A DNA stretch of 64,000 nucleotides, taken from the NCBI GenBank assembly GCA_900545215.1, contig UQXW01000002.1, positions 76,101 through 140,100 on the forward strand. The letters are read 5' to 3'. Below, in pieces: positions 45,501 to 53,814 of this stretch (its first letter is position 1; every line of letters begins with the position of its first letter). The notes under the pieces are model-generated. The model made no database searches. It was not told the DNA's origin and was given only the letters and a program-made list of their open reading frames with translations. The DNA comes from an uncultured Bacteroidota bacterium (GTDB lineage Bacteria > Bacteroidota > Bacteroidia > Bacteroidales > P3). Position numbers and translations under genes: made by a program.

Positions 45501-46010
45501 GGAAGAGTGTTCGAGAACCCTAATGTGGTGTTCACCGACGAGATGTTGAAACCGGAGTTGCAGAGCATGGACGAGTATGTCGATGGTGTGAACAACATTG
45601 TCGAAAATCAGAAGAGGGTAGCTCAAATGTACTTCAACGACGGAAGCGTGGAGGCTGCGATAGAACCGTTGAAGGCTTTGCTGTATATAATGGTCAAGGG
45701 AGAGTACAAGGGTATGACTTTGTTGTCCGAGCAGTTCCGCAACATGTTCACAAGAGAGAGCGTGATGAACAGCGATTGGTATCAGGAGAGATTGAGGAAC
45801 AAGCACGTGAACGACATAGCCTTGTGGCAGAGACACCAGAAGTACTTGATAGAGTTCTTGAAAAAGGGAGAAAACCTTACGGAGGAAAAGCAGGAGGAGA
45901 TAAAGCAGAAATTGCAGATCGTATCGGACAAATTGTCCTACGTCAAGAGTCAGGAGTATTACGATATGCTTGTCGGCTCGATAGGTAAGGATAATTTGTT
46001 CAGAGGTTGA
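42555..46010 (+). CDS. Large cytoplasmic enzyme, candidate PPi-type PEP carboxykinase
   Basis: A 1151-residue protein with no signal peptide or membrane helices. Length and overall look match PPi-dependent PEP carboxykinase (Entamoeba/Propionibacterium type, about 1100-1200 residues), which interconverts oxaloacetate + PPi and PEP + Pi + CO2. A phosphate-binding-like loop VSGGGKSEISKSI lies near residue 520; TTGAGSEGALTKGPF and YIGSKYRIDHDLSL lie in the C-terminal third. I recall the family by size and this loop, not by alignment, so the call is tentative. The ATG at 42555 follows a terminator. The codon use leaves the opposite strand open for 3.7 kb, suggesting strong codon bias and high expression. 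Confidence 0.5.
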   Translation: MENINERLGVIPQDKLVQNKEYIHQYIGLRLAALGVEMSTEGMTMEQRNFMKCLKGLLSNYKEREMLYSNHLCPADARIQNFFDSYFASVKGVEDIKIPLRTFTLDSYGIARELSLPKGKEEYVSEYVRSYRVKQGVLHNPKNDRRTTKGVFHIAEGGLPIPDDKKAVPLAVAKYIFHRAFAETGDILEVPFSSQFEKGIRLFVSLLLKPVICPKVEGITEEKNMEIRFFVPGSLVCNLDFVESIFGNGGSPYHISNDSALDVEHWTGHTGCIILAPQLTKLTKKECGLPNIADATERQKRDGMCWEKEDELYNDGQSFKLCIRTQDGIIATVIADNYFGYSKKEVKTMMSYSANMYGSAEEEHAGGALVFPGYNQGDTYFANPLKVKNTFAEVKKNCGAFIDFKEEGYGVDKNFPHVYYLPENTAFNVPTQEIKWKNATGEHELKLLPNKIYILPNGSKFRMEAYSGALNYRLVEIVGDGLFCHKPCTVSGGGKSEISKSIADAIFGGPFFVRDFEKDFARVEEIINHDYSKRYKSLEEPIPYSRGFLNSRRSMGSVIKLLTPCEEYTDEYNEWLMSLPQYVKGIAFIVKRFYKEEWGNEWKKHFGVDILNGIPGNELKFGDKKIFARYLRVGFAEDGTWRTFKLRQDFVHSDKVQMEDDITASTVVSTSLLSNLGKAADRKSVKLVENCEYRFFQRPDDAIIRGYDKKAEADLATPNTFISNFEPLTADDAEEMMEDVINFDRFTKPMKDLIREEAEKRDSKYFVSSANPRLVNGKPSKNVRYLQTRNDLIKPEEKYIAEVGIRLARKLKPNDPLYIPVNSVLPGRRNNRKEEGIRPLAVYNPIHYQELPELFMDFICSLTGKSPSTTGAGSEGALTKGPFNALCSVTDLNNALVSFILTGYDGFTTPAGYIGSKYRIDHDLSLLIPELWARLTPEERSPKFMIANGYLEKIEDFSYEGQTVRASILGYRITSKFVINFFGRVFENPNVVFTDEMLKPELQSMDEYVDGVNNIVENQKRVAQMYFNDGSVEAAIEPLKALLYIMVKGEYKGMTLLSEQFRNMFTRESVMNSDWYQERLRNKHVNDIALWQRHQKYLIEFLKKGENLTEEKQEEIKQKLQIVSDKLSYVKSQEYYDMLVGSIGKDNLFRG

Positions 46011-46255
46011 TACCATTATTTTCTTTTTAGTTTGGGGAGAACAGGCGGCATTGCTGCCTTTCTCCTTTCTTTTGCGAAATCGCATTCTTGTTTTCGAGAG
46101 AAGAAGTTTGCCGACGAGGAGGCAGGAATGTGTATCCGATTGCTTCCGGACAGCGGTTCGGGAAGAGGAATCGGCGAAGCGGGCTTTCATTCGGAAGCAT
46201 GTAACTTTTTCATTGCGGCAGACGTATGAGTATTGAATAAAAGAGAAATCACGAT
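46011..46255. other. Intergenic gap before queA
   Basis: 245 bp without a believable gene. It contains a modest hairpin (GGAGAA ... TTCTCC, about 46036-46069) that may terminate the large upstream gene, and a weak TAACTTTT box near 46202 that could serve queA. Two 60-65-residue plus-strand frames here have no features of real proteins. Confidence 0.5.
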
Positions 46256-47311
46256 ATGAAACTTTCACAGTTTAAGTACACTTTACCGACGGAGCTTATT
46301 GCCCAACACCCTTCCAAACAAAGGGACGAATCCAAGTTGTTGGTCGTTCACAGGGATACGGGTGAGTTCGAAGACAGGATTTTCAAAGATGTGTTGGATT
46401 ACTTCGATGAGGGCGATTTGTTCGTCTTCAATGACACGAAAGTGTTTCCCGCACGTTTATACGGAACCAAGGAGAAGACCAATGCAAAGATTGAGGTCTT
46501 CCTGTTGAGAGAGATTAACGAGAACACCCGTCTTTGGGATATTCTGGTCGATCCGGCAAGAAAGATACGTATAGGCAACAAATTGTACTTCGGAGAGAAC
46601 GATGAGTTGGTGGCAGAGGTAATCGACAACACCACTTCGAGAGGAAGAACACTCAGGTTTCTGTTCGACGGAACGAATGAGGAGTTTCATGCCATCTTGA
46701 AGAAATTGGGACACACTCCCCTACCCGACAGCTTGTTGCGTATGCGTGATTTATCTCCGGAGGACGATTACAGGTATCAGACAATCTACGCAAAGCATGA
46801 GGGAGCCGTGGTTGCCCCTACGGCAGGTTTCCATTTTTCAAGAGAGGTCATAAAGAAGATGGAAATAAAGGGCGTGGAGTCGGCTTACATCACCCTTCAC
46901 AGCGGATTGGGCAACTTCAGCCAGATAGAAGTCGAGGATTTGACAAAGCATAAGATGGCTTCCGAGCAGATGATTATCACGGAAGAAAACGCCGAACTTA
47001 TAAACAAAGCCAAGGCGGAGGGCAGAAAAGTCTGCACCGTGGGAACGACTTCCATGAAAGCGGTCGAATCCGCCGCCATAATCTCGCACAAAGTGAAGGT
47101 TTACGACGGTTGGACGAACAAGTTCATCTTCCCGCCATACGACTTCGCAATAGCGGATGCAATGATTACCAACTTCCATGCACCATTGTCCTCCATGCTC
47201 ATGATGGCTGCCGCATTCGGTGGTTACGAGCTTACGATGAAGGCATACAAATATGCGATAGAGAAGAAATACAAGTTCCTGACTTACGGTGATGCAATGC
47301 TCATCATATAA
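46256..47311 (+). CDS. queA: tRNA preQ1(34) S-adenosylmethionine ribosyltransferase-isomerase
   Basis: A 351-residue enzyme transferring the ribose of SAM to preQ1-modified tRNA to form epoxyqueuosine. Family hallmarks include [47 protein letters not shown] and [11 protein letters not shown]. It is full length. The stop lies about 20 bp inside ispD, so the two genes are coupled. Confidence 0.96.
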   Translation: MKLSQFKYTLPTELIAQHPSKQRDESKLLVVHRDTGEFEDRIFKDVLDYFDEGDLFVFNDTKVFPARLYGTKEKTNAKIEVFLLREINENTRLWDILVDPARKIRIGNKLYFGENDELVAEVIDNTTSRGRTLRFLFDGTNEEFHAILKKLGHTPLPDSLLRMRDLSPEDDYRYQTIYAKHEGAVVAPTAGFHFSREVIKKMEIKGVESAYITLHSGLGNFSQIEVEDLTKHKMASEQMIITEENAELINKAKAEGRKVCTVGTTSMKAVESAAIISHKVKVYDGWTNKFIFPPYDFAIADAMITNFHAPLSSMLMMAAAFGGYELTMKAYKYAIEKKYKFLTYGDAMLII

Positions 47312-47996
47312 GAAGTACGTCATAATCGTTGCAGGCGGCAGCGGCAGAAGAATGCACGCCGCCAAGGAGAAGCAGTTCCTCCCTTTGGGAAACAGCGTAG
47401 TGCTTTTGGAAACCTTGAAAGCCGTTCACGAGGCAGTACCCGAAGCGAGTTTGATTGTGGTTCTCCCCGAGGGACGGTTCGACTTGTGGAGGTCGTTGTG
47501 CAGGGAGTACTCCTGCGACATAGAACACGAATTGGTCAAGGGCGGCAGCGAGAGGTTTTTCTCCGTCAGGGAAGCGGTGAACGCAATCGAAGAAAGAAAA
47601 GACGGAAACGCCCTTGTGGCAATTCATGACGGCGTTCGACCGTTCGTCGATAAAGAGATATTCGACCGTTGTTTCGAGGCGGCTGTGGCAAGCGGTGCTG
47701 CGGTAACGTGCATAGACTGCACGGACTCGGTCAGATACGAAAACAAACCTTTGGAGCGTGCGAAAGTGAAACTCGTTCAAACGCCTCAATGCTTCGATGC
47801 GGCTCTTTTGAAGAAAGCATACAGCCAAGCATACAACCCCAAGTTCACGGACGATGCTTCGTTGGTGGAGAACATGGGCGTGAGCGTGAGTTTGTGCGAA
47901 GGGAAACGGGAGAACATAAAGTTGACCACCCCTCTCGATTTCATGATAGCGAAATGTTTGAAAGATGAAAGAAGAAATAGCGGAATTGTTCCGTAA
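47289..47996 (+). CDS. ispD: 2-C-methyl-D-erythritol 4-phosphate cytidylyltransferase
   Basis: A 235-residue MEP-pathway enzyme making CDP-ME for isoprenoids. The CTP-binding AGGSGRRM loop lies at about residues 15-22 with the catalytic Lys in [21 protein letters not shown] and the C-terminal [12 protein letters not shown] are typical. It starts at GTG 47289 or ATG 47292 inside queA, and its end overlaps the next gene by 32 bp. Confidence 0.95.
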   Translation: MMQCSSYKKYVIIVAGGSGRRMHAAKEKQFLPLGNSVVLLETLKAVHEAVPEASLIVVLPEGRFDLWRSLCREYSCDIEHELVKGGSERFFSVREAVNAIEERKDGNALVAIHDGVRPFVDKEIFDRCFEAAVASGAAVTCIDCTDSVRYENKPLERAKVKLVQTPQCFDAALLKKAYSQAYNPKFTDDASLVENMGVSVSLCEGKRENIKLTTPLDFMIAKCLKDERRNSGIVP

Positions 47997-49365
47997 GACA
48001 TACGGCGAAATGCCCGATTGCTTCACCCCCGTTGCCCCGCACGGCTCTTCGAGGACGTATTACAGGGTCGGCAACGCAAAGCACACCGTCGTGGCTGCTT
48101 ATAATGCGGACGAGAAAGAGAACAGGGCTTTCGTGGATTTTGCCAAACAGTTGCGGCAAAGGGGCGTGAATGTTCCGGAAATAATGGCAGAGGACTTGAA
48201 GCACGGGATTTACTTGCAGGAGGACTTGGGCGACCGCACCTTGTTCGACTTCATCAAGACCGCAAGCCCCGAGGAAATCAGACAAACATATAAAAGGATT
48301 GTCCGTGAACTGCCCCGCTTACAGATTACGGCGACAAAGGGCTTCGATTACACGAATGCCTATCCCCGAAAACGCTTCGATGCCCAAAGTATCCGATGGG
48401 ATTTGAACTATTTCAAGTATTATTTCCTCAAACTCGCCGACATACCGTTCTCGGAAGACGAATTGGAAAGGGACTTCGACACCTTGACGCACTACCTCTT
48501 GAATACGGACACCTCGTTTTTCCTTTACAGAGACTTCCAATCCCGCAACATAATGCTCAAAGATGGAGAAATCTTCTTCATCGACTTTCAGGGAGCAAGG
48601 CAGGGTGCGTTGCAATACGACTTGGCTTCATTGCTCTACGACGCAAAGGCGGATTTGAGCGAAGAACTGCGAAAGGAGTTGCTGCAAACATACATGGAGG
48701 AGTTGAAAAAACTCATTCCCGTCGATGAACAAGAGTTCATAGACAGGTTCTACGCCTACGTATATACACGGATTATGCAGGCAACAGGCTCATACGGTTA
48801 CAGAGGTTGGTTTCAGCAAAAGACGCACTTTCTTCAAAGCATTCCCTTTGCCCTCGACAACCTCTCACGTCTGCAAAACGCCAAACGCCTGAAACCGAAC
48901 CTGCCATGCCTCGACAGGATTTTCGACCGAATGGTTTGCAACGAGAAACTGCGACAACTCGGCAAAGATACATACAAACTGACCATAGCCATAAAGAGTT
49001 TTTCCTACAAGAAAGGCTATCCTCACGACATAAGCGGCAACGGAGGAGGCTATATCTTCGACTGCCGTTGCCTGCCGAACCCGGGACGTTACGAACGATA
49101 CAAGCAAATGACCGGAAAAGATGCCGAAGTCATCGCATTCTTGGAAAAAGAACCCGAAGCGGAGGAATTTTACGCCGCAGCGAAATCCTTGGTCATGCAA
49201 AGCATACGCCGATACAAGCAAAGACGCTTCACCAACCTCAGTGTATATTTCGGTTGCACAGGAGGCAGGCACAGAAGCGTTTACATGGCACAACGGCTTG
49301 CAACGGAGCTTCAAAAAGACGAAGAACTCGATGTGCAAGTCAGCCACGTAGAACAAAATGGATAA
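47965..49365 (+). CDS. Fusion of an APH-type sugar kinase (AmgK-like) and a RapZ C-terminal domain
   Basis: A 466-residue two-domain protein. Residues 1-330 are an aminoglycoside-phosphotransferase-fold kinase, with Brenner motif FLYRDFQSRNIML and metal site FFIDFQGA; the closest known role is AmgK, the anomeric MurNAc/GlcNAc kinase of cell-wall recycling. Residues 340-466 match the RapZ C-terminal domain (FDCRCLPNPGRYERY, FGCTGGRHRSVYMAQ), which in E. coli binds glucosamine-6-phosphate and GlmZ/GlmY RNA. The N-terminal P-loop domain of RapZ is absent. It overlaps ispD by 32 bp. Confidence 0.88.
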   Translation: MKEEIAELFRKTYGEMPDCFTPVAPHGSSRTYYRVGNAKHTVVAAYNADEKENRAFVDFAKQLRQRGVNVPEIMAEDLKHGIYLQEDLGDRTLFDFIKTASPEEIRQTYKRIVRELPRLQITATKGFDYTNAYPRKRFDAQSIRWDLNYFKYYFLKLADIPFSEDELERDFDTLTHYLLNTDTSFFLYRDFQSRNIMLKDGEIFFIDFQGARQGALQYDLASLLYDAKADLSEELRKELLQTYMEELKKLIPVDEQEFIDRFYAYVYTRIMQATGSYGYRGWFQQKTHFLQSIPFALDNLSRLQNAKRLKPNLPCLDRIFDRMVCNEKLRQLGKDTYKLTIAIKSFSYKKGYPHDISGNGGGYIFDCRCLPNPGRYERYKQMTGKDAEVIAFLEKEPEAEEFYAAAKSLVMQSIRRYKQRRFTNLSVYFGCTGGRHRSVYMAQRLATELQKDEELDVQVSHVEQNG

Positions 49366-49382
49366 AAAAAGGCGAAAGGATA

Positions 49383-49412
49383 TTGCAAATTCAAACAAAA
49401 CAACTACCTTTG
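49383..49412 (+). promoter_or_regulatory. Promoter before the 213-residue membrane protein
   Basis: TTGC (49383-49386), 18-nt gap, TACCTTTG (49405-49412). Confidence 0.7.
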
Positions 49413-49463
49413 CAAGGTCAAAAAACAGAGTACAACAGAGTAACATAAAAACAACCAACAGCA

Positions 49464-50105
49464 ATGAAAGTAAGAAATACAATTATTTCGGTCGTTCTCG
49501 GAGCAGGTGTCATAGTATTGGCAATCGTTCTGTATAACTGCATAATGCACCCTGTCAAATTCGACAGCGAGTACGACAAACGTTCGAGTGAAGTAATCGT
49601 CAAATTGAAAGACATCCGCGTAATCGAAGAGACTTACAAGTCTGCAAAGGGTGAGTTCTGCGGAAACTTCGACAGCCTCATGGCTTTCATGGAAAACGGC
49701 GAAGTTCCTTTGGTTCAGAAATTCGGTACCGTTCCCGATGACATGACGGAAGCGGAAGCATTGAAGCAGGGAATTTTGAAGAGAGACACAAGCTACGTCA
49801 ACCCTACCGTGAAATTGTACAGTGAGAAGAAGTTGATTACACCTAAGGAGAAATTGGCAGAGTTGAGATACATACCTTATTCCGAGAACGGAAAAGTGGA
49901 ATTCAACATCGAAGCGAAGAAGATAACCAAAAGCGGTATAGAAGTATCCGTATTCTTGGTCAACGCACCGATAGAGACATACACCTTCGGCATGGACAAA
50001 CAAGACGTGATAAACCGCAAAGCCGAATTGGAAGATAAGAACAAATACGCCGGTTGGAAGGTCGGAGACTTGGATCAACCTATAACCGACGGAAACTGGG
50101 AATAA
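49464..50105 (+). CDS. Membrane-anchored protein of unknown function
   Basis: A 213-residue protein with one N-terminal helix (residues 7-25) and a soluble remainder outside the membrane. The part after the helix (KRSSEVIVKLKDIRVIEETYKSAKGEFCGNF) resembles pilin-like or pseudopilin-type stems, without a prepilin cleavage motif. It lies 13 bp upstream of the DUF3822 gene and rsmD, an arrangement I recall from other Bacteroidetes. Its role is unknown. Confidence 0.75.
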   Translation: MKVRNTIISVVLGAGVIVLAIVLYNCIMHPVKFDSEYDKRSSEVIVKLKDIRVIEETYKSAKGEFCGNFDSLMAFMENGEVPLVQKFGTVPDDMTEAEALKQGILKRDTSYVNPTVKLYSEKKLITPKEKLAELRYIPYSENGKVEFNIEAKKITKSGIEVSVFLVNAPIETYTFGMDKQDVINRKAELEDKNKYAGWKVGDLDQPITDGNWE

Positions 50106-50118
50106 ACAAACAGAAATA

Positions 50119-50955
50119 ATGGGAACATATAATCTGACACAACTGCATAAGGTTGATTCCGATGTTGTTTCCTCGCAAACAAGATTGTCCATTTGCCTGC
50201 AAGCAAATGGATTTTCTTTTTCGCTGATCGAAGAAGGCAGCTGCAAACTCATGGCTGTGGGACACTTCGACTGCGATTTGTCAGGAACGATACCGGTAGT
50301 GATGAACACGGTAAGGGAATGCTTCTCCTCGATCGGGGTGAAGATGTTCCGCTTTGCAAAACTCAAAGTAATCTGCCAAACGGGTAAAAACGTCTGGATA
50401 CCGTATAAACTATACGACAAGGCGAAAAACAAGGACTATCTCAAAGCAACGATTACGCTTCACGAAAACGAGACCGTTCTTTCCGACGTAAGCGAAAAAT
50501 TGGATGCCGTCAGCATATTCGCATACCCCATACACACATACAGCGGAGTGAAGATACTGATGAACAATGCCGAATTCTGTTCGCAACATCAGGTCTTGGC
50601 TGAATATGCCTACGACATATCCAAATTCTCGCAAAACACCCTCATTCTTAACAAGAGAGGAAAGAGTTTCGATTTGGCATTATTCAAAGGCAACAGCTTC
50701 ACGATGAGCAACACCATCATCTGCGATACAACGACAGACTTGATTTACAACCTCTTGTTCATCTTGCAGCAAACCGAAGTGGACACCGAGGCAGTGAAGC
50801 TCCTTTTGACCGGCGATGATTACGAAAGAGAAGAATTGCAAATGCTCAGACGCTACGTCAAAGACGTCTCCTATGCCAACCCTATGGAGAACATAAAAGC
50901 AGGCATGGAGTTCGATGAAGTCAACCTGCAAAACTATTTCTTGGTTATAGCATAA
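50119..50955 (+). CDS. DUF3822 family protein
   Basis: A 278-residue protein of a Bacteroidetes-specific family of unknown function, usually encoded beside rsmD as here (2-bp gap). The fold is probably actin/RNase H-like, as suggested by the alternating beta strands SICLQANGFSFSLIE, TLILNKRGKSFDLALF and VKLLLTGDD, the ribonuclease H-like ATPase pattern. There is no signal peptide. Confidence 0.85.
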   Translation: MGTYNLTQLHKVDSDVVSSQTRLSICLQANGFSFSLIEEGSCKLMAVGHFDCDLSGTIPVVMNTVRECFSSIGVKMFRFAKLKVICQTGKNVWIPYKLYDKAKNKDYLKATITLHENETVLSDVSEKLDAVSIFAYPIHTYSGVKILMNNAEFCSQHQVLAEYAYDISKFSQNTLILNKRGKSFDLALFKGNSFTMSNTIICDTTTDLIYNLLFILQQTEVDTEAVKLLLTGDDYEREELQMLRRYVKDVSYANPMENIKAGMEFDEVNLQNYFLVIA

Positions 50956-50957
50956 GA

Positions 50958-51497
50958 ATGAGAATAATAGCAGGAGACCTCAGAGGCAGACGCCTCTACC
51001 CGCCGACCAATCTGCCCGTACGTCCGACCACGGACATGGCAAGAGAAGCCCTCTTCAACATTCTTCGCAACAGAGTGGAATTCGAAGAAGTCGATGTCTT
51101 GGATTTGTTCAGCGGCACGGGAGCCGTCAGCTTCGAATTCATATCCCGCGGAGCAAGACAGGTAACCGCCATAGACCAAAACCCCAAATGCGTGGACTTT
51201 CAGCGACAAACGGCAGAGAAATTCGGCGTGAACAACCTCTTTCCTCTGAGAATGGACGTCTTCAACTTCTTGGGCAGGAGCAAACAACGCTTCGGAGTCG
51301 TCTTTGCGGACCCTCCGTATGAGTTGAAGCAATTCGACCTCATACCGGAACTTGTTCTGCCCGCCTTTCTCAAACCCGGCGGCTTGTTCATCTTGGAACA
51401 CAGTGCCCAACACAAATTCGACACCAACCCTTTCTTCATCGAGCAAAGACATTACGGCAAAGTGAATTTCAGCTTCTTCCAAACCGAAGAAGAATAA
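50958..51497 (+). CDS. rsmD: 16S rRNA (guanine-966 N2)-methyltransferase
   Basis: A 179-residue SAM-dependent methyltransferase. It starts MRIIAGDLRGRRL, has PTTDMAREALFNIL, motif I DLFSGTGAVSFE and the catalytic DPPYEL, all RsmD hallmarks. Length is normal. It is co-transcribed with the DUF3822 gene. Confidence 0.95.
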   Translation: MRIIAGDLRGRRLYPPTNLPVRPTTDMAREALFNILRNRVEFEEVDVLDLFSGTGAVSFEFISRGARQVTAIDQNPKCVDFQRQTAEKFGVNNLFPLRMDVFNFLGRSKQRFGVVFADPPYELKQFDLIPELVLPAFLKPGGLFILEHSAQHKFDTNPFFIEQRHYGKVNFSFFQTEEE

Positions 51498-51548
51498 GCC
51501 GCAAGCACGATACGAAAGAAAGATAACCCGAACAACAACACAGAAACA

Positions 51549-52526
51549 ATGCAAAAGAAAGTAATATGTATAGGCAATGCCTTGGTCGATAAGGTATGCC
51601 TTTTGGAAAACGACGAACTCTTGCGAGAGGAGAACCTTCCCAAAGGCAGCATGCAACTTATAGATGCGAAAGAAAGCCTGCGCTTGCAGGAGAAAACGCA
51701 ACACCTTCAAAGCCGCCGAACCACCGGAGGCTCGGCAGCCAACACCGCAATCGGCACAGCCAACATGGGAACGCCCACGGCATACGTCGGAATGGTCGGA
51801 GAAGACGAATTGGGAACGTTCTACATCGACGGCATGAAGCAGAACAATATCACCCCACGCATATTCCGCACAGCGGACAGCCAAACCGGACTTGCACTTG
51901 CCCTTGTCAGCCCCGACGGAGAACGCACCTTCGCCACCAACCTCGGAGCCGCCCTCACCCTTTCGGATAAAAACATAGACGAAAGCCTCTTCGCCGGATA
52001 CGATTACCTGCACATAGAAGGCTACCTGATAAGCAACCGTCCGCTTTTCCGCAAGATAATGCAGGCAGGTCGTCAGGCACAATGCAAGATAAGCATAGAC
52101 CTCGCCTCCTACAACGTCGTTGAAGAGAACCTGCAATTCCTCAAAGAAGCATGCCGAGGCATTTCCATCATCTTCGCAAACGAAGAAGAAGCCAAGGCCT
52201 TCACAGGCAAGGAGACCGAAGAAGCCCTCGAAGAAATAGCAGGATACGCCGACACGGCAGTCGTGAAAATCGGAGCCAAAGGCTCATTGATAAAACACCG
52301 TGGCGAAACCTTCCGAATATGCGAAAGCAAACGCAACAAGATAGACACCACGGGAGCGGGCGACATGTATGCAGGCGGATTTCTCACCGCCCTGTGCCAA
52401 GGCAAAGACCCTTTGCAATGCGGCAAAACGGGCAGCATTCTGGCAGGCAACGTCGTTGAAGTGATGGGAACCGCAATGGACGCAGAACGCTGGCAGAAAA
52501 TAAAAGCCGAAGTCAGAGACATCTGA
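51549..52526 (+). CDS. PfkB family carbohydrate/adenosine kinase
   Basis: A 325-residue ribokinase-like enzyme. PfkB signature 1 region TTGGSAANTAIGTANMG and the ATP/anion-hole motif DTTGAGDMYAGGF with the catalytic Asp are intact. The length and N-terminus (VICIGNALVDKV) resemble adenosine kinase-like members. The substrate could be adenosine, inosine or a sugar; the sequence alone does not settle it. It lies 51 bp after rsmD. Confidence 0.9.
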   Translation: MQKKVICIGNALVDKVCLLENDELLREENLPKGSMQLIDAKESLRLQEKTQHLQSRRTTGGSAANTAIGTANMGTPTAYVGMVGEDELGTFYIDGMKQNNITPRIFRTADSQTGLALALVSPDGERTFATNLGAALTLSDKNIDESLFAGYDYLHIEGYLISNRPLFRKIMQAGRQAQCKISIDLASYNVVEENLQFLKEACRGISIIFANEEEAKAFTGKETEEALEEIAGYADTAVVKIGAKGSLIKHRGETFRICESKRNKIDTTGAGDMYAGGFLTALCQGKDPLQCGKTGSILAGNVVEVMGTAMDAERWQKIKAEVRDI

Positions 52527-52621
52527 GCGAACGCCCCGTTCGACATGACGTTTTTCCCTACGGGAAATCAGCCGTTTGCAATCAAAAGAACGAAACATGC
52601 GAAAAAAAAGCGTACAAAGCC

Positions 52622-52651
52622 TTGCACATTAGTGAAAAAGTCGTACCTTTG
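52622..52651 (+). promoter_or_regulatory. Promoter of tRNA-Arg
   Basis: TTGC (from 52622), 19-nt spacing, TACCTTTG (52644-52651), ending 17 nt before the tRNA. Confidence 0.75.
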
Positions 52652-52668
52652 CAATCGCAAACAACAAC

Positions 52669-52742
52669 GGCCACGTAGCTTAACTGAATAGAGTCCCTGA
52701 TTACGGCTCAGGAGGTTGCAGGTTTGAATCCTGCCGTGGTCA
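52669..52742 (+). tRNA. tRNA-Arg, anticodon ACG
   Basis: A 74-nt cloverleaf: acceptor GGCCACG / CGTGGTC (one G-T pair), anticodon stem CCTGA / TCAGG around TTACGGC (anticodon ACG, 52703-52705), T-arm GCAGG-TTTGAAT-CCTGC, discriminator A. CCA is not encoded. The D-stem has two G-T pairs. A34 would need deamination to inosine by TadA to read CGU/CGC/CGA. Confidence 0.95.
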
Positions 52743-52743
52743 C

Positions 52744-52774
52744 AAAGGCAAATTCTTCGGAACTTGCCTTTTTT
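52744..52774 (+). terminator. Terminator of tRNA-Arg
   Basis: A short AGGCAA / TTGCCT stem (52746-52751 / 52764-52769) followed by TTTTTT. Confidence 0.75.
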
Positions 52775-52902
52775 GTTTTCCGGCTCCGGCTTCCCCTACC
52801 CTGCAATCCGCCTGCCAAAGTTTACAAACAGCTGCTCCCGCTGAACTCTTATGAAAAAGAGAAAAAACTTGGAGCAAACAAAAGAAGCCTCCCCGTTCAG
52901 AC

Positions 52903-53148
52903 TTAATCATTCGGAGAGGAAAAACCTACAATCCTGCCATCTTTGAAGAATACGACGCTGTCTTTTGTATAATGGACAACCGAATCATACAAACTCTCCT
53001 TATCTTCGACTATATCTGTTTGCGGATAAGAAACTTCTCTCGCCTTCTTCTTATTCTGCCTATTGCTGCAAGTCCAAATCAAACCTATCGTACCGAGAAT
53101 AAATACTATTGTCGATAAGTAGGACATTACTTTCTTTCGATTACTCAT
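52903..53148 (-). CDS. Small membrane-anchored protein
   Basis: An 81-residue protein from ATG 53148 (a TTG at 53172 is possible): one N-terminal membrane helix or lipoprotein-like segment (YLSTIVFILGTIGLIWTC), then a basic patch and a charged periplasmic tail. A TACCTTTG -7 box lies at 53186-53193 on the same strand. The cysteine at the end of the helix could be lipidated. No family is recognised. Confidence 0.6.
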   Translation of the reverse strand: MSNRKKVMSYLSTIVFILGTIGLIWTCSNRQNKKKAREVSYPQTDIVEDKESLYDSVVHYTKDSVVFFKDGRIVGFSSPND

Positions 53149-53185
53149 AATGCTGAAATATCTAAATATCAATATAATGTTTTCG

Positions 53186-53193
53186 CAAAGGTA
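53186..53193 (-). promoter_or_regulatory. -7 box of the small membrane protein gene
   Basis: TACCTTTG, about 40 nt before the ATG at 53148. Confidence 0.6.
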
Positions 53194-53578
53194 GAAAATA
53201 TATCTGACATACGAAAAAACCTTACGTTTTTAATATTCTTCCCTGCCGAACGAACTTTTTCGGACAGAGATGAGAAAGAGAAATCTTTGCGAAGTCTGTC
53301 TGCCGATAGCGAAAGGACGAAAGAGAAAATTCTTTCGGTGTTTTATTTTCCTGCTACGGCGTTTCGTGAAATCTTTTGCGACATGCAAGTTTTCAATGGT
53401 CGGACAAATATTGAGAAGCTTATCTCTCCTGCAGGCTCTCAGGGCTGTAAATTTGCTTAACGGCATGCAAAAAGAAGCGAGCCTGCGAAGTATTTCATTC
53501 ACAGGCTCGTGCTATTCATCTGTTTTTCGGATTGTTCCAATCCGTCTTTACTTCATTGCTTTTTCTTATGCGTTAGGT
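53194..53578. other. Gene-free stretch with repeat copy I and terminator
   Basis: 385 bp without a convincing gene. It contains repeat words GAAAATTCTTTCGGTGTTTT and TACGGCGTTTCGTG (53325-53372), and an 8-bp hairpin CGAGCCTG / CAGGCTCG (53478-53485 / 53502-53509) followed on the minus strand by CTTCTTTTT. That hairpin is the probable terminator of the GT39/GT2 operon. A CGGATTG hairpin lies near 53530. Confidence 0.65.
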
Positions 53579-53794
53579 TTATTGTGCCTCCTCGCTGTTG
53601 CAATCGATGCACTCATAACCGCTGAAAAAGCTACCCTTTACACATTTGTGTTCGTATCCACACTCTATTATTGCGTCCGTCAGCACGTTTCTGCTGTAAA
53701 AGAGAAAGGCTATGTAACCCAATGCAAGCAATAACATCACCAATGTGCAGTAGTAAGACACCTTGTAATACTTTTCTTTGTCTTTCACTTTCAT
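53579..53794 (-). CDS. Small membrane protein
   Basis: A 71-residue protein with one long hydrophobic helix (about residues 14-32) and a C-terminal tail with four cysteines (ECGYEHKC and YECIDC), possibly disulfide-bonded or metal-binding. It lies 20 bp after the GT2 gene in the same direction and probably belongs to that operon. No known family. Confidence 0.6.
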   Translation of the reverse strand: MKVKDKEKYYKVSYYCTLVMLLLALGYIAFLFYSRNVLTDAIIECGYEHKCVKGSFFSGYECIDCNSEEAQ

Positions 53795-53814
53795 ATTCTT
53801 ATTTTATTCATGAT

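Noticed and set aside
46032..46236. Two small plus-strand frames before queA
   Set aside because: Short, overlapping each other in different frames, with no hydrophobic or domain pattern.
42531..46268. A 1245-residue open frame on the minus strand, antisense to the large plus-strand gene
   Set aside because: It is a shadow: the plus-strand protein has coherent enzyme-like composition and a good start, while the antisense translation is Leu/Arg/His/Val-rich without domains. Codon bias explains the absence of stops.
53230..53502. A 90-residue minus-strand frame
   Set aside because: Its Arg/Lys/Phe-rich translation comes from repeat words and a terminator hairpin; no start signal.
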